This document shows positions 32,782 through 40,976 of a stretch of DNA of 42,869 nucleotides, in pieces. Made by a program: the position numbers and the translations under genes. The stretch spans positions 1 through 42,869 of the forward strand of contig NZ_PSRR01000026.1 of the NCBI RefSeq assembly GCF_004296405.1, written 5' to 3'. The DNA comes from Bradyrhizobium sp. Leo170. Lineage in GTDB: Bacteria; Pseudomonadota; Alphaproteobacteria; Rhizobiales; Xanthobacteraceae. Every line of letters starts with the position of its first letter. Position 1 is the stretch's first letter. The notes below the pieces were generated by a model. The model was not told where the DNA came from. It was given only the letters and a program-made list of their open reading frames with translations, and searched no databases.

Positions 32782-32798
32782 TTATGAGTACACCCTAG
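32782..32798 (-). repeat. IS-end-like sequence, right boundary of scarred segment
   Basis: Read on the minus strand this is CTAGGGTGTACTCATAA, the inverted partner of 30689-30708. It supplies the final codons and the TAA stop of the AEC transporter gene (GTG TAC TCA TAA), so that gene's 3' end coincides with the element edge. Confidence 0.5.
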
Positions 32799-33729
32799 CG
32801 GCCCAAGCGAGATACCCGCTCACGGTCAGAACCGATGCAGCAGTGGAAACAAGGATGACATTGGAAGTGATATCAGCCTCGCGCTGGTAGAACTCCGCCA
32901 GCATGAAAGGGCCTGTCCCGGTCGGGAGAGCGGCCAGCAGAACCGCAACATGGGTGAGCAGCGGTGACAGGCCGAACACGGCGGTCGCCATGACCCAGGT
33001 GACGGCCGGCTGCAGGACAAGCTTGAAGCTGACGAGGAGAGCTGCCGATCCGATGTCCTGCTCCGTGGTCTCGCGCTTGGCTGCAAGGAACAGTCCGAGC
33101 GCAACAAGCGCACAGGGCGAGGCTGCGCCACCCAACAGTTTCAGGAAACTTTCTGCTGGGGCGGGAACACTGAGCCCGGCGAGCGGAACGATCGCCCCCA
33201 GCGCAGGCGCGACAAGCAAGGGATTGCGAAGCAGCGAGCCGCCCACCTTGATGAGAAGGTGCTTGCGTCGCTTTTCGGTTTGCAGGCCGGCCTCAATCAG
33301 CACGATGGCGATCGCAAACAGGATGCAGACCGTGATGATCGTGGCGATGAGGGTCGGGGCCAATGCGTCGCGGCCAAGCGCCACCAGCGCCAGCGGAAAA
33401 CCGACAAAGCCAACATTCGCGTAGCCTGCATTCAGGCCGTCGATCGCGGCATCGGCCAGGTGTCGCGGGCGGCGCAGACGAACGGCAATTGTCAGGCAGA
33501 AAACCAGCGCCGCGCCGATGCCGAATGCCGCGATGAAGCCCGGCTGCCAGACGTCGGTCCATTGCGCGTGCGCGATGACGTCAAAGAGCAGGGCCGGGAG
33601 CGCAAGATACACCACGAAGCGGTTCAGTTCCGCCGACGCGTGGGAGCCGAGGACGCCGAGCCGGCGAGTGAGCCAGCCTGCGAAGATGAGCGCAAAAATG
33701 GGGAGGACGGTGGTGAGGGTCGAGAGCAT
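32782..33729 (-). CDS. AEC (auxin efflux carrier) family transporter, 3' end rewritten by a mobile-element scar
   Basis: From ATG 33729 the protein has 315 residues and about ten hydrophobic helices in two halves. Family-like segments are LPIFALIFAGWLTRRLG, LNRFVVYLALPALLF, LNAGYANVGFVGFPLAL (the conserved N-x-G-F/Y pattern), SPCALVALGLFLA and LPTGTGPFMLAEFY. AEC carriers export or exchange small carboxylates such as malate or malonate. The last residues, ARVYS, are encoded by the IS-end-like sequence at 32782-32798. The length is near normal, so only a few residues of the last helix may have been replaced. It is divergent from a LysR gene with 97 bases between. Confidence 0.87.
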   Translation of the reverse strand: MLSTLTTVLPIFALIFAGWLTRRLGVLGSHASAELNRFVVYLALPALLFDVIAHAQWTDVWQPGFIAAFGIGAALVFCLTIAVRLRRPRHLADAAIDGLNAGYANVGFVGFPLALVALGRDALAPTLIATIITVCILFAIAIVLIEAGLQTEKRRKHLLIKVGGSLLRNPLLVAPALGAIVPLAGLSVPAPAESFLKLLGGAASPCALVALGLFLAAKRETTEQDIGSAALLVSFKLVLQPAVTWVMATAVFGLSPLLTHVAVLLAALPTGTGPFMLAEFYQREADITSNVILVSTAASVLTVSGYLAWAARVYS

Positions 33730-33826
33730 CGGAGAGCCTGACTTCAAAATTGCCGGTTAGCTCTATCCGGCCGTTCTGATATCATCCAATACCGATTGAC
33801 GCCCCCATCCATACCTTTTCGGCATC

Positions 33827-34708
33827 ATGATCGATATCAGGCAGATGCGTTACTTCGTGGCCTTGGCCGAGACGCTCCACTTCGGGCGCGCAGCCGAGCG
33901 CCTCCACATCAGCCAACCGCCGCTGAGCCGGCAGATCGCAGCCCTGGAAAAGGAACTCGGGGTCCGCCTGTTCGAGCGTCACTCACGGCGCGCGACGCTG
34001 ACCCATGCCGGCCGGCGCTTCCTGGAAGACGCACGCGCGGTGCTGATCAGCTTCGACCAGGCCTGTCGTAACGCGCGTCTGGCCGAGCGCGGCGAATTGG
34101 GCGAGCTTTCCATCGGCTTCATGATGCACGCGGCCTACACCGTCCTGCCGGGGCTGGCGCGGCGTTACATGGCCAATCACCCGGGAGTGCGCGTCGAATT
34201 GCGGGAGGTCGTTCCCGCCACTTTGGTCGATGCTGTGCTGGCCGGGCAGTTCGATGCAGCCATCATGTTCAACCCGGGCCCCATTCGCGGCCTCGAGACG
34301 CAGACGATTTATCGCGAGCGGCTGTGCTTGGCGGTGCACGTCAGCCACCCTCTCGCCGACCATGAGGTCGTCCGGGCCAAGCAACTCAATGGCGAGCCCC
34401 TGATAGCTGTCCCCACCGACGTCGCACCGAAGCTGCGCGAGGCGATCGCCGCCTATTGTCGTTCCGGCGGGTTTGAGCCCACGTTCAGGCTCGAAGTCGC
34501 ACTTCAGCAGACAATCGTGAATCTCGTAGCGGAGAACCTTGGCATTGCCCTGGTGCCGCAATCCATGGGGCAGTTCGGCATTGCGAATTTGGTCCACCGC
34601 AAGCTTGAAAAAGCACCGACCATCGAGCACGTAGTCGCCTGGCGGCCAAGCAATCTCAATCCGGCACTCCAGCCATTCCTTGCGGAAGCGCGGGCCGTTG
34701 CCCCGTAA
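33827..34708 (+). CDS. LysR family transcriptional regulator
   Basis: The 293-residue protein has the N-terminal HTH (1-60; MRYFVALAETLHFGRAAERL, then HISQPPLSRQIAALEKELG) and a LysR effector domain (about 90-290, GELSIGFMMHAAYTVLPGLA). The helix-turn-helix is of the BenM/CatM/CbbR type. It faces away from the AEC transporter gene across 97 bases, the classic setting for control of that transporter by a small carboxylate. No recognisable ribosome site precedes ATG 33827. Confidence 0.9.
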   Translation: MIDIRQMRYFVALAETLHFGRAAERLHISQPPLSRQIAALEKELGVRLFERHSRRATLTHAGRRFLEDARAVLISFDQACRNARLAERGELGELSIGFMMHAAYTVLPGLARRYMANHPGVRVELREVVPATLVDAVLAGQFDAAIMFNPGPIRGLETQTIYRERLCLAVHVSHPLADHEVVRAKQLNGEPLIAVPTDVAPKLREAIAAYCRSGGFEPTFRLEVALQQTIVNLVAENLGIALVPQSMGQFGIANLVHRKLEKAPTIEHVVAWRPSNLNPALQPFLAEARAVAP

Positions 34709-34900
34709 CAGGTGAGTGCGTTGCTGCCGTTTCCCGCGCTTCGATTAACTACAATCCAATTTGTATTTGTCTGAAAGCGGGGCGTTCTGCCGCCTGCCAA
34801 CCTGACGAAATCGCTTGCCGCGTCGGCAGCGCGTTGCATCCGGGCAACAGTTCCAGGAAAAAGTGTCAACCTGCACTTTCCGCCATTGTGCGTCCACAAC

Positions 34901-34917
34901 TTGATCCGAAAGATCAA
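34901..34917. promoter_or_regulatory. 17-bp palindrome upstream of the M15-like gene
   Basis: TTGATC-CGAAA-GATCAA is a perfect 6-5-6 inverted repeat 60 bases before the start at 34977. Its outer halves resemble FNR boxes, but the spacing (7 between TTGAT and ATCAA) is not that of FNR sites. The site at 38653 has the same 6-5-6 form. Confidence 0.3.
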
Positions 34918-34976
34918 CACCGTCGCATGCTTGGCTGTGTAACTCGGCTCAAGTGGAGCCCTTTGGAGGCTACGGG

Positions 34977-36161
34977 ATGAACCCGCGGCAATTTGCGACA
35001 GTGGCGCCGGCGCTGTGCGGAACGATCGTTCTCGCAGGTTGGGTCGTTGCATCGCTCGGCGGCTTAGGTTCGGCCAGCATCGAGAACGCCGGCGCGCTGC
35101 CGATCGAGGATCATCCCGCACCATCTCTTTCCACCAACGCCGATCTTTCGACCAACGCCGAGCTCGCGGATGCAGCGCAGGAAGCCGCAGCGGGAGCCGC
35201 CGCTGTCGTCGCTTCCGCAGATGTGGCCGCGGCCGTCGAGTCGGTGAAGGGGATCGTTACCGATGCGCCGGCGGCCTCGGTTGAGGCGGAACCGATCGTC
35301 GAAGCTGCGCCGCCCGATGCGTCGCAGATGGTGCCGCCCGAAACACCGCCCATGCAGATGGCGACAGCGAACACGCCTGACCCGATCCTGAACGACGACG
35401 GCAGGGAGGCCGCAAACCGCATCGAAATTCTCGACGAATGCCTGGTCGTGGACATCTGCGTCGACCGATACCTGTGGGCGCTCTACCAACGTACGCCCAA
35501 GGAAGACACCAACAAGGTGTATGAGCAGAGGAAAGTGACAGTCCGGAAGAAGCGCAAAATGGTGACTGTCACCAGGACCTTTACCCGGCTCGTCGATGCA
35601 GACTTTACCTGGAAGGATCCGAAGGCGGCGGAAAGAGCCGGCATGCCGATGATGGACTACGTGATCGGAGGCATGGACCGGGGCTTCAAGCTGAAACTGT
35701 TCCATGCGCTTTACGCAGCCGAGCAAGCCGGGCTGTCGCCCGGCATCACCAGCGCGTTCCGCGATGACTACCGTCAATCGATCGCAAGCGGCCTGAAGGC
35801 GGCAAGCAACAGGTCGTACCATGGCGGAAGCTTGCGCGGCGGCTATGGCCACGGGCTTGCGGCCGATATCGTGAGCGTCAAAGGCGCGACACGGGCGCAG
35901 CGATGGATTTCCACTGAAACCCTCTGGAAATGGGTCGACGCCCACGGGAAGGAGTTCGGCATCGGGCGACCGTATCTCGATCGAGATCCGCCGCATGTGG
36001 CGCCGATCGACGGCAAAGAATATGCTTCTCACCACGGCGGAACGAAAGTTCGCCACGCGCAAGCGGATGTGAAAAAGCGCACCCGGCTGGTTATGCGGTA
36101 CGATCGCGGCGCGGCGAAACGCACAAAAAACGCGAGAGCGTCGAAGGGGAGAACGATCTAA
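34977..36161 (+). CDS. Putative exported peptidase M15-like (D,D-carboxypeptidase fold) protein
   Basis: From ATG 34977 (GGAGG seven bases upstream) it has 394 residues. A hydrophobic signal or anchor lies at about 9-32. The next 110 residues are Ala/Glu/Pro-rich and probably disordered. The C-terminal half (about 225-360) shows the M15 zinc pattern: GITSAFRDDYRQ, GYGHGLAADIVS with His292 and Asp297, and DPPHVAPI with His340. M15 enzymes trim peptidoglycan stem peptides. A basic segment (RKVTVRKKRKMVTVTR) and a basic tail may bind the wall or nucleic acids. It lies just upstream of an L,D-transpeptidase gene on the same strand, which supports a role in the envelope. Activity is not proven. 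Confidence 0.75.
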   Translation: MNPRQFATVAPALCGTIVLAGWVVASLGGLGSASIENAGALPIEDHPAPSLSTNADLSTNAELADAAQEAAAGAAAVVASADVAAAVESVKGIVTDAPAASVEAEPIVEAAPPDASQMVPPETPPMQMATANTPDPILNDDGREAANRIEILDECLVVDICVDRYLWALYQRTPKEDTNKVYEQRKVTVRKKRKMVTVTRTFTRLVDADFTWKDPKAAERAGMPMMDYVIGGMDRGFKLKLFHALYAAEQAGLSPGITSAFRDDYRQSIASGLKAASNRSYHGGSLRGGYGHGLAADIVSVKGATRAQRWISTETLWKWVDAHGKEFGIGRPYLDRDPPHVAPIDGKEYASHHGGTKVRHAQADVKKRTRLVMRYDRGAAKRTKNARASKGRTI

Positions 36162-36195
36162 CCATATTTCAAGCATGCGCTCCCGCGACGCGGGC

Positions 36196-36250
36196 AAGCT
36201 CTGCCAAATTCCTTAATTGCGCCGCTCGAATGTCCCAAGAACCATACGGG
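36196..36250. repeat. Dispersed intergenic repeat, diverged copy 3
   Basis: GCCAAATTCCTT and CGCCGCTCGAATGTCCC followed by CATACGGG align with the core of the copies at 7213 and 18296, with a deletion in the middle. It lies between the M15-like and L,D-transpeptidase genes. Confidence 0.4.
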
Positions 36251-36288
36251 TTCGGATCGGGCCGGCTGGTGCTGCAGATGGAATGCGC

Positions 36289-37803
36289 ATGATTCCCTGT
36301 TTTGTGAAACGGAAGCGCAACCAGACACGGCGGCAGCCAGCGTATCTTGTCATCGCCGCTCTCGCCGCGCTGATCGCGGCCGGAGACCCCGCGGACGCCA
36401 GGGGCGGCCGGAGTGAGCGCTCGGTCGAATCCATCCAGTCGCGCATCGCCGGCGAACCGATCATGGCCATCGTTGCGCTCCAGGACCAGCGGATCACCGT
36501 TTACGACGCCAATGGCTGGATCCTGCGCGCGCCGGTGTCGAGCGGCCAGAGAGGACGCGAAACGCCCGCCGGGATCTTCAGCGTTATCCAGAAGGAAGCG
36601 GAGCACTACTCCAACCTGTATGACGACGCCTACATGCCGCACATGCAACGCATCACCTGGTCGGGCATCGCACTCCATGGCGGCCCGTTGCCCGGCTATG
36701 CCGCATCCCATGGCTGCGTGCGGATGCCTTTTGATTTCGCAGCGCGTCTGTTCGACGACACGCGGATCGGCTTGCGCGTGATCGTGGCACCCACGGATGT
36801 GGCGCCGATCGAGATTGCCCATCCGGCTCTGCTCCAGCCGAAGCCGGGCGTCGTTGCTTTGGCCGCCACCCGTCGCGCAGAAGCCGATGAGGCGGCCAGA
36901 AAGGCGGATCAGGCGAGGCTCGCCTCCGCGAAGGCTTACCGGGAATCAACACAGGCATCGATGCCGGTGCGCGTTGCGGACAATCTGAAGCGCAGGGCCG
37001 AGATGCAATTGGCCAGCGCCGAGGCTGCGCTTGGCTCCGCCACTTCGCCTGAGGCAAAAGAACAGGCCGAGCGCACCAAGGCGCAGGCGGTCACCCGCAT
37101 TGCCGAGTTGCAGGAACAATGGACTGCGGCAAAGGCGGAGCTGCAACCGAAGCTCGATGCCGTCACGGCGGCGCGCGAAGCCGCCGTCGCCGCGGAGAAT
37201 GCGCGGATTGCGGCAGCCGAGGCCGCACGCCAGGCGGCGCGCGAGCTCGAGCCGGTATCGGTGCTGATCAGCCGCAAGACCCAGCGGCTTTACGTCCGGC
37301 GAGCATTTGAGCCCGTCCTGGACAGCCCGGTCACCATCCAGGACCCCGATCGTTCGATCGGCACACATGTCTTCACTGCCATGGAGCCGACCGACGGCGG
37401 CACCGGCGTGCGATGGAGTGTTGTTTCACTGGAGAGCAGCCGTCCGCACGACGGCACAGCTGAACCTCACGATCCGGCACGCGGCCGCAAAGCTCGCGAG
37501 GTTGAGCCAAAGAAGACGGAACCAGCCGGCGCAACGGCCGCGCTCGACCGGATTGTCATTCCGCAGGACGTACTGGATCGCATCGCCGGGATAACGCCGC
37601 GTTCGTCTTTGATCATCACCGACGAGGGGCCGAGCTCCGAAACCGGCAAAGGAACGGAATTCGTGGTCCTCATGAGCGGCGAGCCGCAGGGAGGAATCAA
37701 GATGCGACGACGCGCTCCGGCGAGCGAGTATCCCTCCGCGCGCGTACGCGATCGCCAGCTTTTCTGGGGCCGGCCGTTCGCGGGACCGTTTTCCACGTGG
37801 TGA
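36289..37803 (+). CDS. L,D-transpeptidase (YkuD domain) with long C-terminal extension
   Basis: From ATG 36289 the protein has 504 residues; ATG 36283 is an alternative. An export signal lies at about 17-38. The YkuD domain (about 55-175) has the catalytic set ALHGGPLPGYAASHGCVRMP, with His130, His141 and Cys143. Such enzymes make 3-3 cross-links in peptidoglycan or attach proteins to it, and are insensitive to most penicillins. An Ala/Glu/Lys-rich coiled coil follows (about 195-320). The last part (about 320-440) begins VSVLISRKTQRLYVRRAFEP, which resembles the start of a second YkuD domain but has no Cys/His motif. About 50 similar family members I recall are near 200-350 residues, so this one is long. 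Confidence 0.88.
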   Translation: MIPCFVKRKRNQTRRQPAYLVIAALAALIAAGDPADARGGRSERSVESIQSRIAGEPIMAIVALQDQRITVYDANGWILRAPVSSGQRGRETPAGIFSVIQKEAEHYSNLYDDAYMPHMQRITWSGIALHGGPLPGYAASHGCVRMPFDFAARLFDDTRIGLRVIVAPTDVAPIEIAHPALLQPKPGVVALAATRRAEADEAARKADQARLASAKAYRESTQASMPVRVADNLKRRAEMQLASAEAALGSATSPEAKEQAERTKAQAVTRIAELQEQWTAAKAELQPKLDAVTAAREAAVAAENARIAAAEAARQAARELEPVSVLISRKTQRLYVRRAFEPVLDSPVTIQDPDRSIGTHVFTAMEPTDGGTGVRWSVVSLESSRPHDGTAEPHDPARGRKAREVEPKKTEPAGATAALDRIVIPQDVLDRIAGITPRSSLIITDEGPSSETGKGTEFVVLMSGEPQGGIKMRRRAPASEYPSARVRDRQLFWGRPFAGPFSTW

Positions 37804-37955
37804 GGCGGTGCTTCTCGCACTGGTAACGACACACATGCGCAGCGCCAAACCGGACGTATCGCGGCGAAATCTGATGATGCGACAGCAGGCCGCGCCGCGC
37901 TGGCGTTCTTGATATCCGGAGCGTATAGTTGAGGGTCACTTGGCGGTAGTGCGGA

Positions 37956-38582
37956 ATGTCAGTTTTCTCAGGCAGATTGGGTCTCGCGGTCACTTTAGCA
38001 GCGCTCTGTCTGGGCGGACAAACGGCCCACGGCCAAGTTGCCCCCATGACATATTGGACTCCAGGCTGGCCACTCGGCTTTGACAATGTGACGGTCGACC
38101 AGAGTTCGAACGCATACGGCAACTTTCCGAGCTTTGACGCCAGTGACGCTCGCGGCGGCCGCTTTTCCTATGCGCGCTACAATTTCCCGAACGGGTGGTT
38201 CGTCGGCAGCGAACGCGGCACCATGGACTTGAGCGGCATCAACCAGTATGCGGCCTTTGGCAATTTCGGCTCGCTCTATACTGAGGGCGTGCAGTTCGGC
38301 TACAGCTTCAAGAACGCTGGCGGGTTGCCCCTCACGGTCTATGCCGGCTTCGACACCTTGAAATACAATACCGGCATCGGCAGCCCCTTCGCTCCCTTCG
38401 ACTCCGTGTCCGGCACGTTGCCGGGCTATAGCGCGCATGCAGGCATCGAAATCCAGCCGGCGTCGAATCTCAGCCTGTCGTTTGGCGTGGGCTACACCCA
38501 ACAGTCGGGGCGCATCGACAGCGACATCAATTCGTCCTTGCTGCCCGGCGCTTCTCCGTTTGCCTTCGGCGCTCGTCGCTAA
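37956..38582 (+). CDS. Exported beta-barrel-like outer membrane protein
   Basis: The 208-residue protein has a signal peptide (LGLAVTLAALCLGGQTAHG) and alternating aromatic/glycine strands such as FVGSERGTMDL, GVQFGYSFKNAGG, LPLTVYAGFDTL and LSLSFGVGYTQQSG. The pattern fits a small outer-membrane barrel. The usual terminal aromatic residue is missing; the protein ends FAFGARR. I recognise no specific family. It sits between the L,D-transpeptidase and metallo-beta-lactamase genes on the same strand, separated by about 150 bases on either side, so it is probably its own transcription unit. Confidence 0.7.
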   Translation: MSVFSGRLGLAVTLAALCLGGQTAHGQVAPMTYWTPGWPLGFDNVTVDQSSNAYGNFPSFDASDARGGRFSYARYNFPNGWFVGSERGTMDLSGINQYAAFGNFGSLYTEGVQFGYSFKNAGGLPLTVYAGFDTLKYNTGIGSPFAPFDSVSGTLPGYSAHAGIEIQPASNLSLSFGVGYTQQSGRIDSDINSSLLPGASPFAFGARR

Positions 38583-38652
38583 CGCGCACGCTTCAAGGGC
38601 GTCGGGACAACCGGGACGCAGTCTCACAGCGTCGGCTCGAGCGAGATCATGC

Positions 38653-38669
38653 TTGAGCTGGCCGCTCAA
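38653..38669. promoter_or_regulatory. 17-bp palindrome upstream of the metallo-beta-lactamase gene
   Basis: TTGAGC-TGGCC-GCTCAA is a 6-5-6 inverted repeat 54 bases before the start at 38723. It shares the outer TTGA/TCAA and the geometry of the palindrome at 34901. It could be an operator; no protein can be assigned. Confidence 0.3.
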
Positions 38670-38722
38670 ATCGCGCATCAATGCTTTACATTGCGCACCA
38701 TAAAAACAAAAGGGAGGCAATC

Positions 38723-39610
38723 ATGAGGACGCTCACAGCCGCGCTGTGCGCCCTGGCGCTGTTCGCAACCGGCGCGCAGGCGCAAACCGTCAAGGATTTC
38801 CTGGCGCAGGTTACCAAGAAATGGACCACGCCGTTCGAGCCGTTTCAACTGATCGGCAACATCTACTACGTCGGCACCGACGGCATCGCCGTCTACATTA
38901 TCAAGACGTCGCAGGGCCTGATCCTCATGGACACCGCACTTCCGCAGTCCACCGGCATGATCAAGGACAACATCGCCAAACTCGGGTTCAAGCTCGGCGA
39001 CATCAAGTACATCCTGAACACGCACGCGCATTTCGATCACACCGGCGGCTTTGCCGAGATCAAGAAGGAGACTGGCGCGCAGCTCATTGCGGGCGAACGC
39101 GACAAGCCCTTGCTGGAAGGCGGATACTATCCCGGCGATGAGAAGAACACCGACATCGGCTTCCCGCCTGTGAAGGTGGACCGCGCCGTCAAGGAAGGCG
39201 ACAAGGTCACGCTCGGCGACACCACGCTGACGGCGCACGCGACGCCCGGCCACTCACCCGGCTGCACGAGCTGGGAAATGACAGTCAAGGACGGCGATCA
39301 GGACCGCGATGTGCTGTTCTTCTGCAGCGGGACCGTCGCGCTCAACAGGCTGGTCGGCAACCCGACGCATCCCGGTATCGTCGACGACTACCGGTCGACA
39401 TTCGCCAGGGCCAAGGCGATGAAGATCGACGTGCTGCTCGGCCCGCATCCGGAAGTCTACGGCATGCAACAGAAGCGCGCGCAAATGAAGGACGGCGCGC
39501 CGAACCCGTTCGTCAAGCCCGGCGAGCTCGCAACCTACGCGGCGGGCCTCGAACAGGATTTCGACAAACAGCTCGCCAAGCAGACGGCCGCGCTCCAGAA
39601 GAGCAACTAG
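38723..39610 (+). CDS. blaBJP: Subclass B3 metallo-beta-lactamase (BJP-1 type)
   Basis: The 295-residue protein starts with a signal peptide (MRTLTAALCALALFATGAQA) and has the B3 zinc ligands: HAHFDH gives His101, His103, Asp105 and His106; His177 is in ATPGHSPG; His242 is in GPHPEVYG. The sequence agrees closely with my memory of BJP-1 from Bradyrhizobium japonicum (MKKWTAPFEPFQLI region, KKETGAQLIAGERDKPLLEG, EMKDGAPNPF). BJP-1 hydrolyses carbapenems and other beta-lactams in the periplasm. GGGAGG lies five bases before ATG 38723. It is an ancestral chromosomal gene in this genus, with no mobile element next to it. Confidence 0.93.
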   Translation: MRTLTAALCALALFATGAQAQTVKDFLAQVTKKWTTPFEPFQLIGNIYYVGTDGIAVYIIKTSQGLILMDTALPQSTGMIKDNIAKLGFKLGDIKYILNTHAHFDHTGGFAEIKKETGAQLIAGERDKPLLEGGYYPGDEKNTDIGFPPVKVDRAVKEGDKVTLGDTTLTAHATPGHSPGCTSWEMTVKDGDQDRDVLFFCSGTVALNRLVGNPTHPGIVDDYRSTFARAKAMKIDVLLGPHPEVYGMQQKRAQMKDGAPNPFVKPGELATYAAGLEQDFDKQLAKQTAALQKSN

Positions 39611-39631
39611 ACGCCGTGAACCAGTGGCTAT

Positions 39632-39856
39632 TTATAGCGCCGTGCCGCCGCCAAACTTGGACGGATCGTTGTAGCTCGGCGTGTCGTCGTAGTAGTGCAC
39701 TGGCGGCCGAGGCGCTTCATAAGCCCAACCCGGAACGGCGTAGAACGGGCCAGGCGGAACCATGATATGTCGCGGTTCGAAGTGGTGATGCATCGTCGCC
39801 GCACTGGCCGATGCAGACAGGCTGATCAACAGGCCCAAGGCCAAGAAAGCACGCAT
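39632..39856 (-). CDS. Small exported His/Pro/Tyr-rich hypothetical protein, 74 aa
   Basis: Start ATG 39856 has GGAG seven bases upstream. The N-terminus is a clean signal peptide (MRAFLALGLLISLSASASAA), followed by a short mature part rich in His, Pro and Tyr (MHHHFEPRHIMVPPGPFY, PPVHYYDDTPSYNDPSKFGG). I recall similar small secreted proteins in Bradyrhizobium without known function. The MHHHFEPRH cluster could bind metal, but nothing shows this. It is convergent with the metallo-beta-lactamase gene, 21 bases away. Confidence 0.75.
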   Translation of the reverse strand: MRAFLALGLLISLSASASAATMHHHFEPRHIMVPPGPFYAVPGWAYEAPRPPVHYYDDTPSYNDPSKFGGGTAL

Positions 39857-40020
39857 CGCGTTTACTCCAATTAACCTGTCGCCCTCTTTCATCTGATGAA
39901 GTGCGTTCGAGCCGCCATCGTCCCAAGGCATAGCGGCTTCACGATCTGTCACATCAGCGGGATTATCGGGCACGCCGGCTGTGCGCGGCGCCGGCCCGGC
40001 TCATTGAAGCCTCCGACGGC

Positions 40021-40746
40021 TCACGCATCGGCCATCTTCTTGAAGGCCTCCCGGTCAACGACCTTGACGTGGTGTCGACCTCGCGTGGTTATGATCTTCT
40101 TCACGACGAGCGCACGGAATGCGCGGCTGAGCGCCGGAAGGGTAATCCCGAGATAGTCGGCGATGCTCGAACGATCCATCGGCAGATATATTTCCGAAAT
40201 CGGCTCGTTCCGCGCAATCTGCAGGTGCTCCTGGAGCTCCAGGAACATGGCGAGCCTCCTCACCGCTCTTTTCTGGACAAGGAGAACCGCATGATGCTGC
40301 GCCTGACGCAATTCGTCGCAGAGCTTCACAATGACCTGCACGTCGAGATTGGCGCTGCTGCTCAGAATCCGCTGCACCGACTGCAGCGGCATCTTGTAGG
40401 CGATGACCGGGGTCGTGGCCCTGGCCGTGTTGGTGTACCGCGCCTCCTCGGTCAAACCGAAGAGGTCGCCGGGATAGAGAAAGGACATGACGGGCGGTCC
40501 GTCCGCAAGCATCCGATATGCGGTGACGACCCCGCTTATGATGTTGAACACCGCATCGGCGCGGTCGCCTTGATTGTAGATCCGCTCGCCTTTCTCGAAG
40601 CGAACGATCGCAGCGATCTTTGCAAGCTGTGCGCGCTCGTCGTTGCTCAACAATTGATGCCGGACACGCTTCTTCGGATTACCCGGCGTCCAGGGATCGG
40701 TCGCATGAATCGCGGGTCCCGCCATGCGAGTTGCGTTAGTCGGCAT
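40021..40746 (-). CDS. Crp/Fnr family transcriptional regulator
   Basis: From ATG 40746 (AGAGGTGG seven bases upstream) it has 241 residues. A cyclic-nucleotide-binding-like beta-roll (about 32-150; VRFEKGERIYNQGDRADAVF, then VSFLYPGDLFGL-like sequence) precedes a Crp-type winged helix (about 165-235). There are no N-terminal cysteines for an FeS cluster, so it is not FNR itself. The recognition helix reads ITLPALSRAFRAL; FNR and FixK have Glu three residues before Ser-Arg, and here that position is Pro. DNA specificity may therefore differ from TTGAT-N4-ATCAA. It is divergent from the gene at 40977. Confidence 0.9.
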   Translation of the reverse strand: MPTNATRMAGPAIHATDPWTPGNPKKRVRHQLLSNDERAQLAKIAAIVRFEKGERIYNQGDRADAVFNIISGVVTAYRMLADGPPVMSFLYPGDLFGLTEEARYTNTARATTPVIAYKMPLQSVQRILSSSANLDVQVIVKLCDELRQAQHHAVLLVQKRAVRRLAMFLELQEHLQIARNEPISEIYLPMDRSSIADYLGITLPALSRAFRALVVKKIITTRGRHHVKVVDREAFKKMADA

Positions 40747-40879
40747 ATGTCGTCCACCTCTTTCCATTGCTGATGATTAACCGATCTGCCGGGTTTCTTT
40801 TTTGATCGCCGTCAAAGAATACCTACGTTCGCCGGCGTTGGCGCAACCGGAACTGGCCGCGAACACGCGCCGCGCAAAT

Positions 40880-40893
40880 TTGATCCTGATCAA
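40880..40893. promoter_or_regulatory. Exact FixK/FNR-type box
   Basis: TTGAT-CCTG-ATCAA matches the FNR/FixK consensus TTGAT-N4-ATCAA at all ten defined bases. A GATAAT at 40937-40942 would place the start point near 40949, with the box centre about 62 bases upstream, a class I position, serving the gene at 40977. The site also lies about 140 bases upstream of the divergent Crp/Fnr gene. Confidence 0.7.
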
Positions 40894-40976
40894 ACTTTCG
40901 CCCACCAAGGAGGCTGCCTTTTTTCAGTTGGTACGCGATAATTTTGGCGGTAATGGCGGAATGGGGAAAGCGGTCG

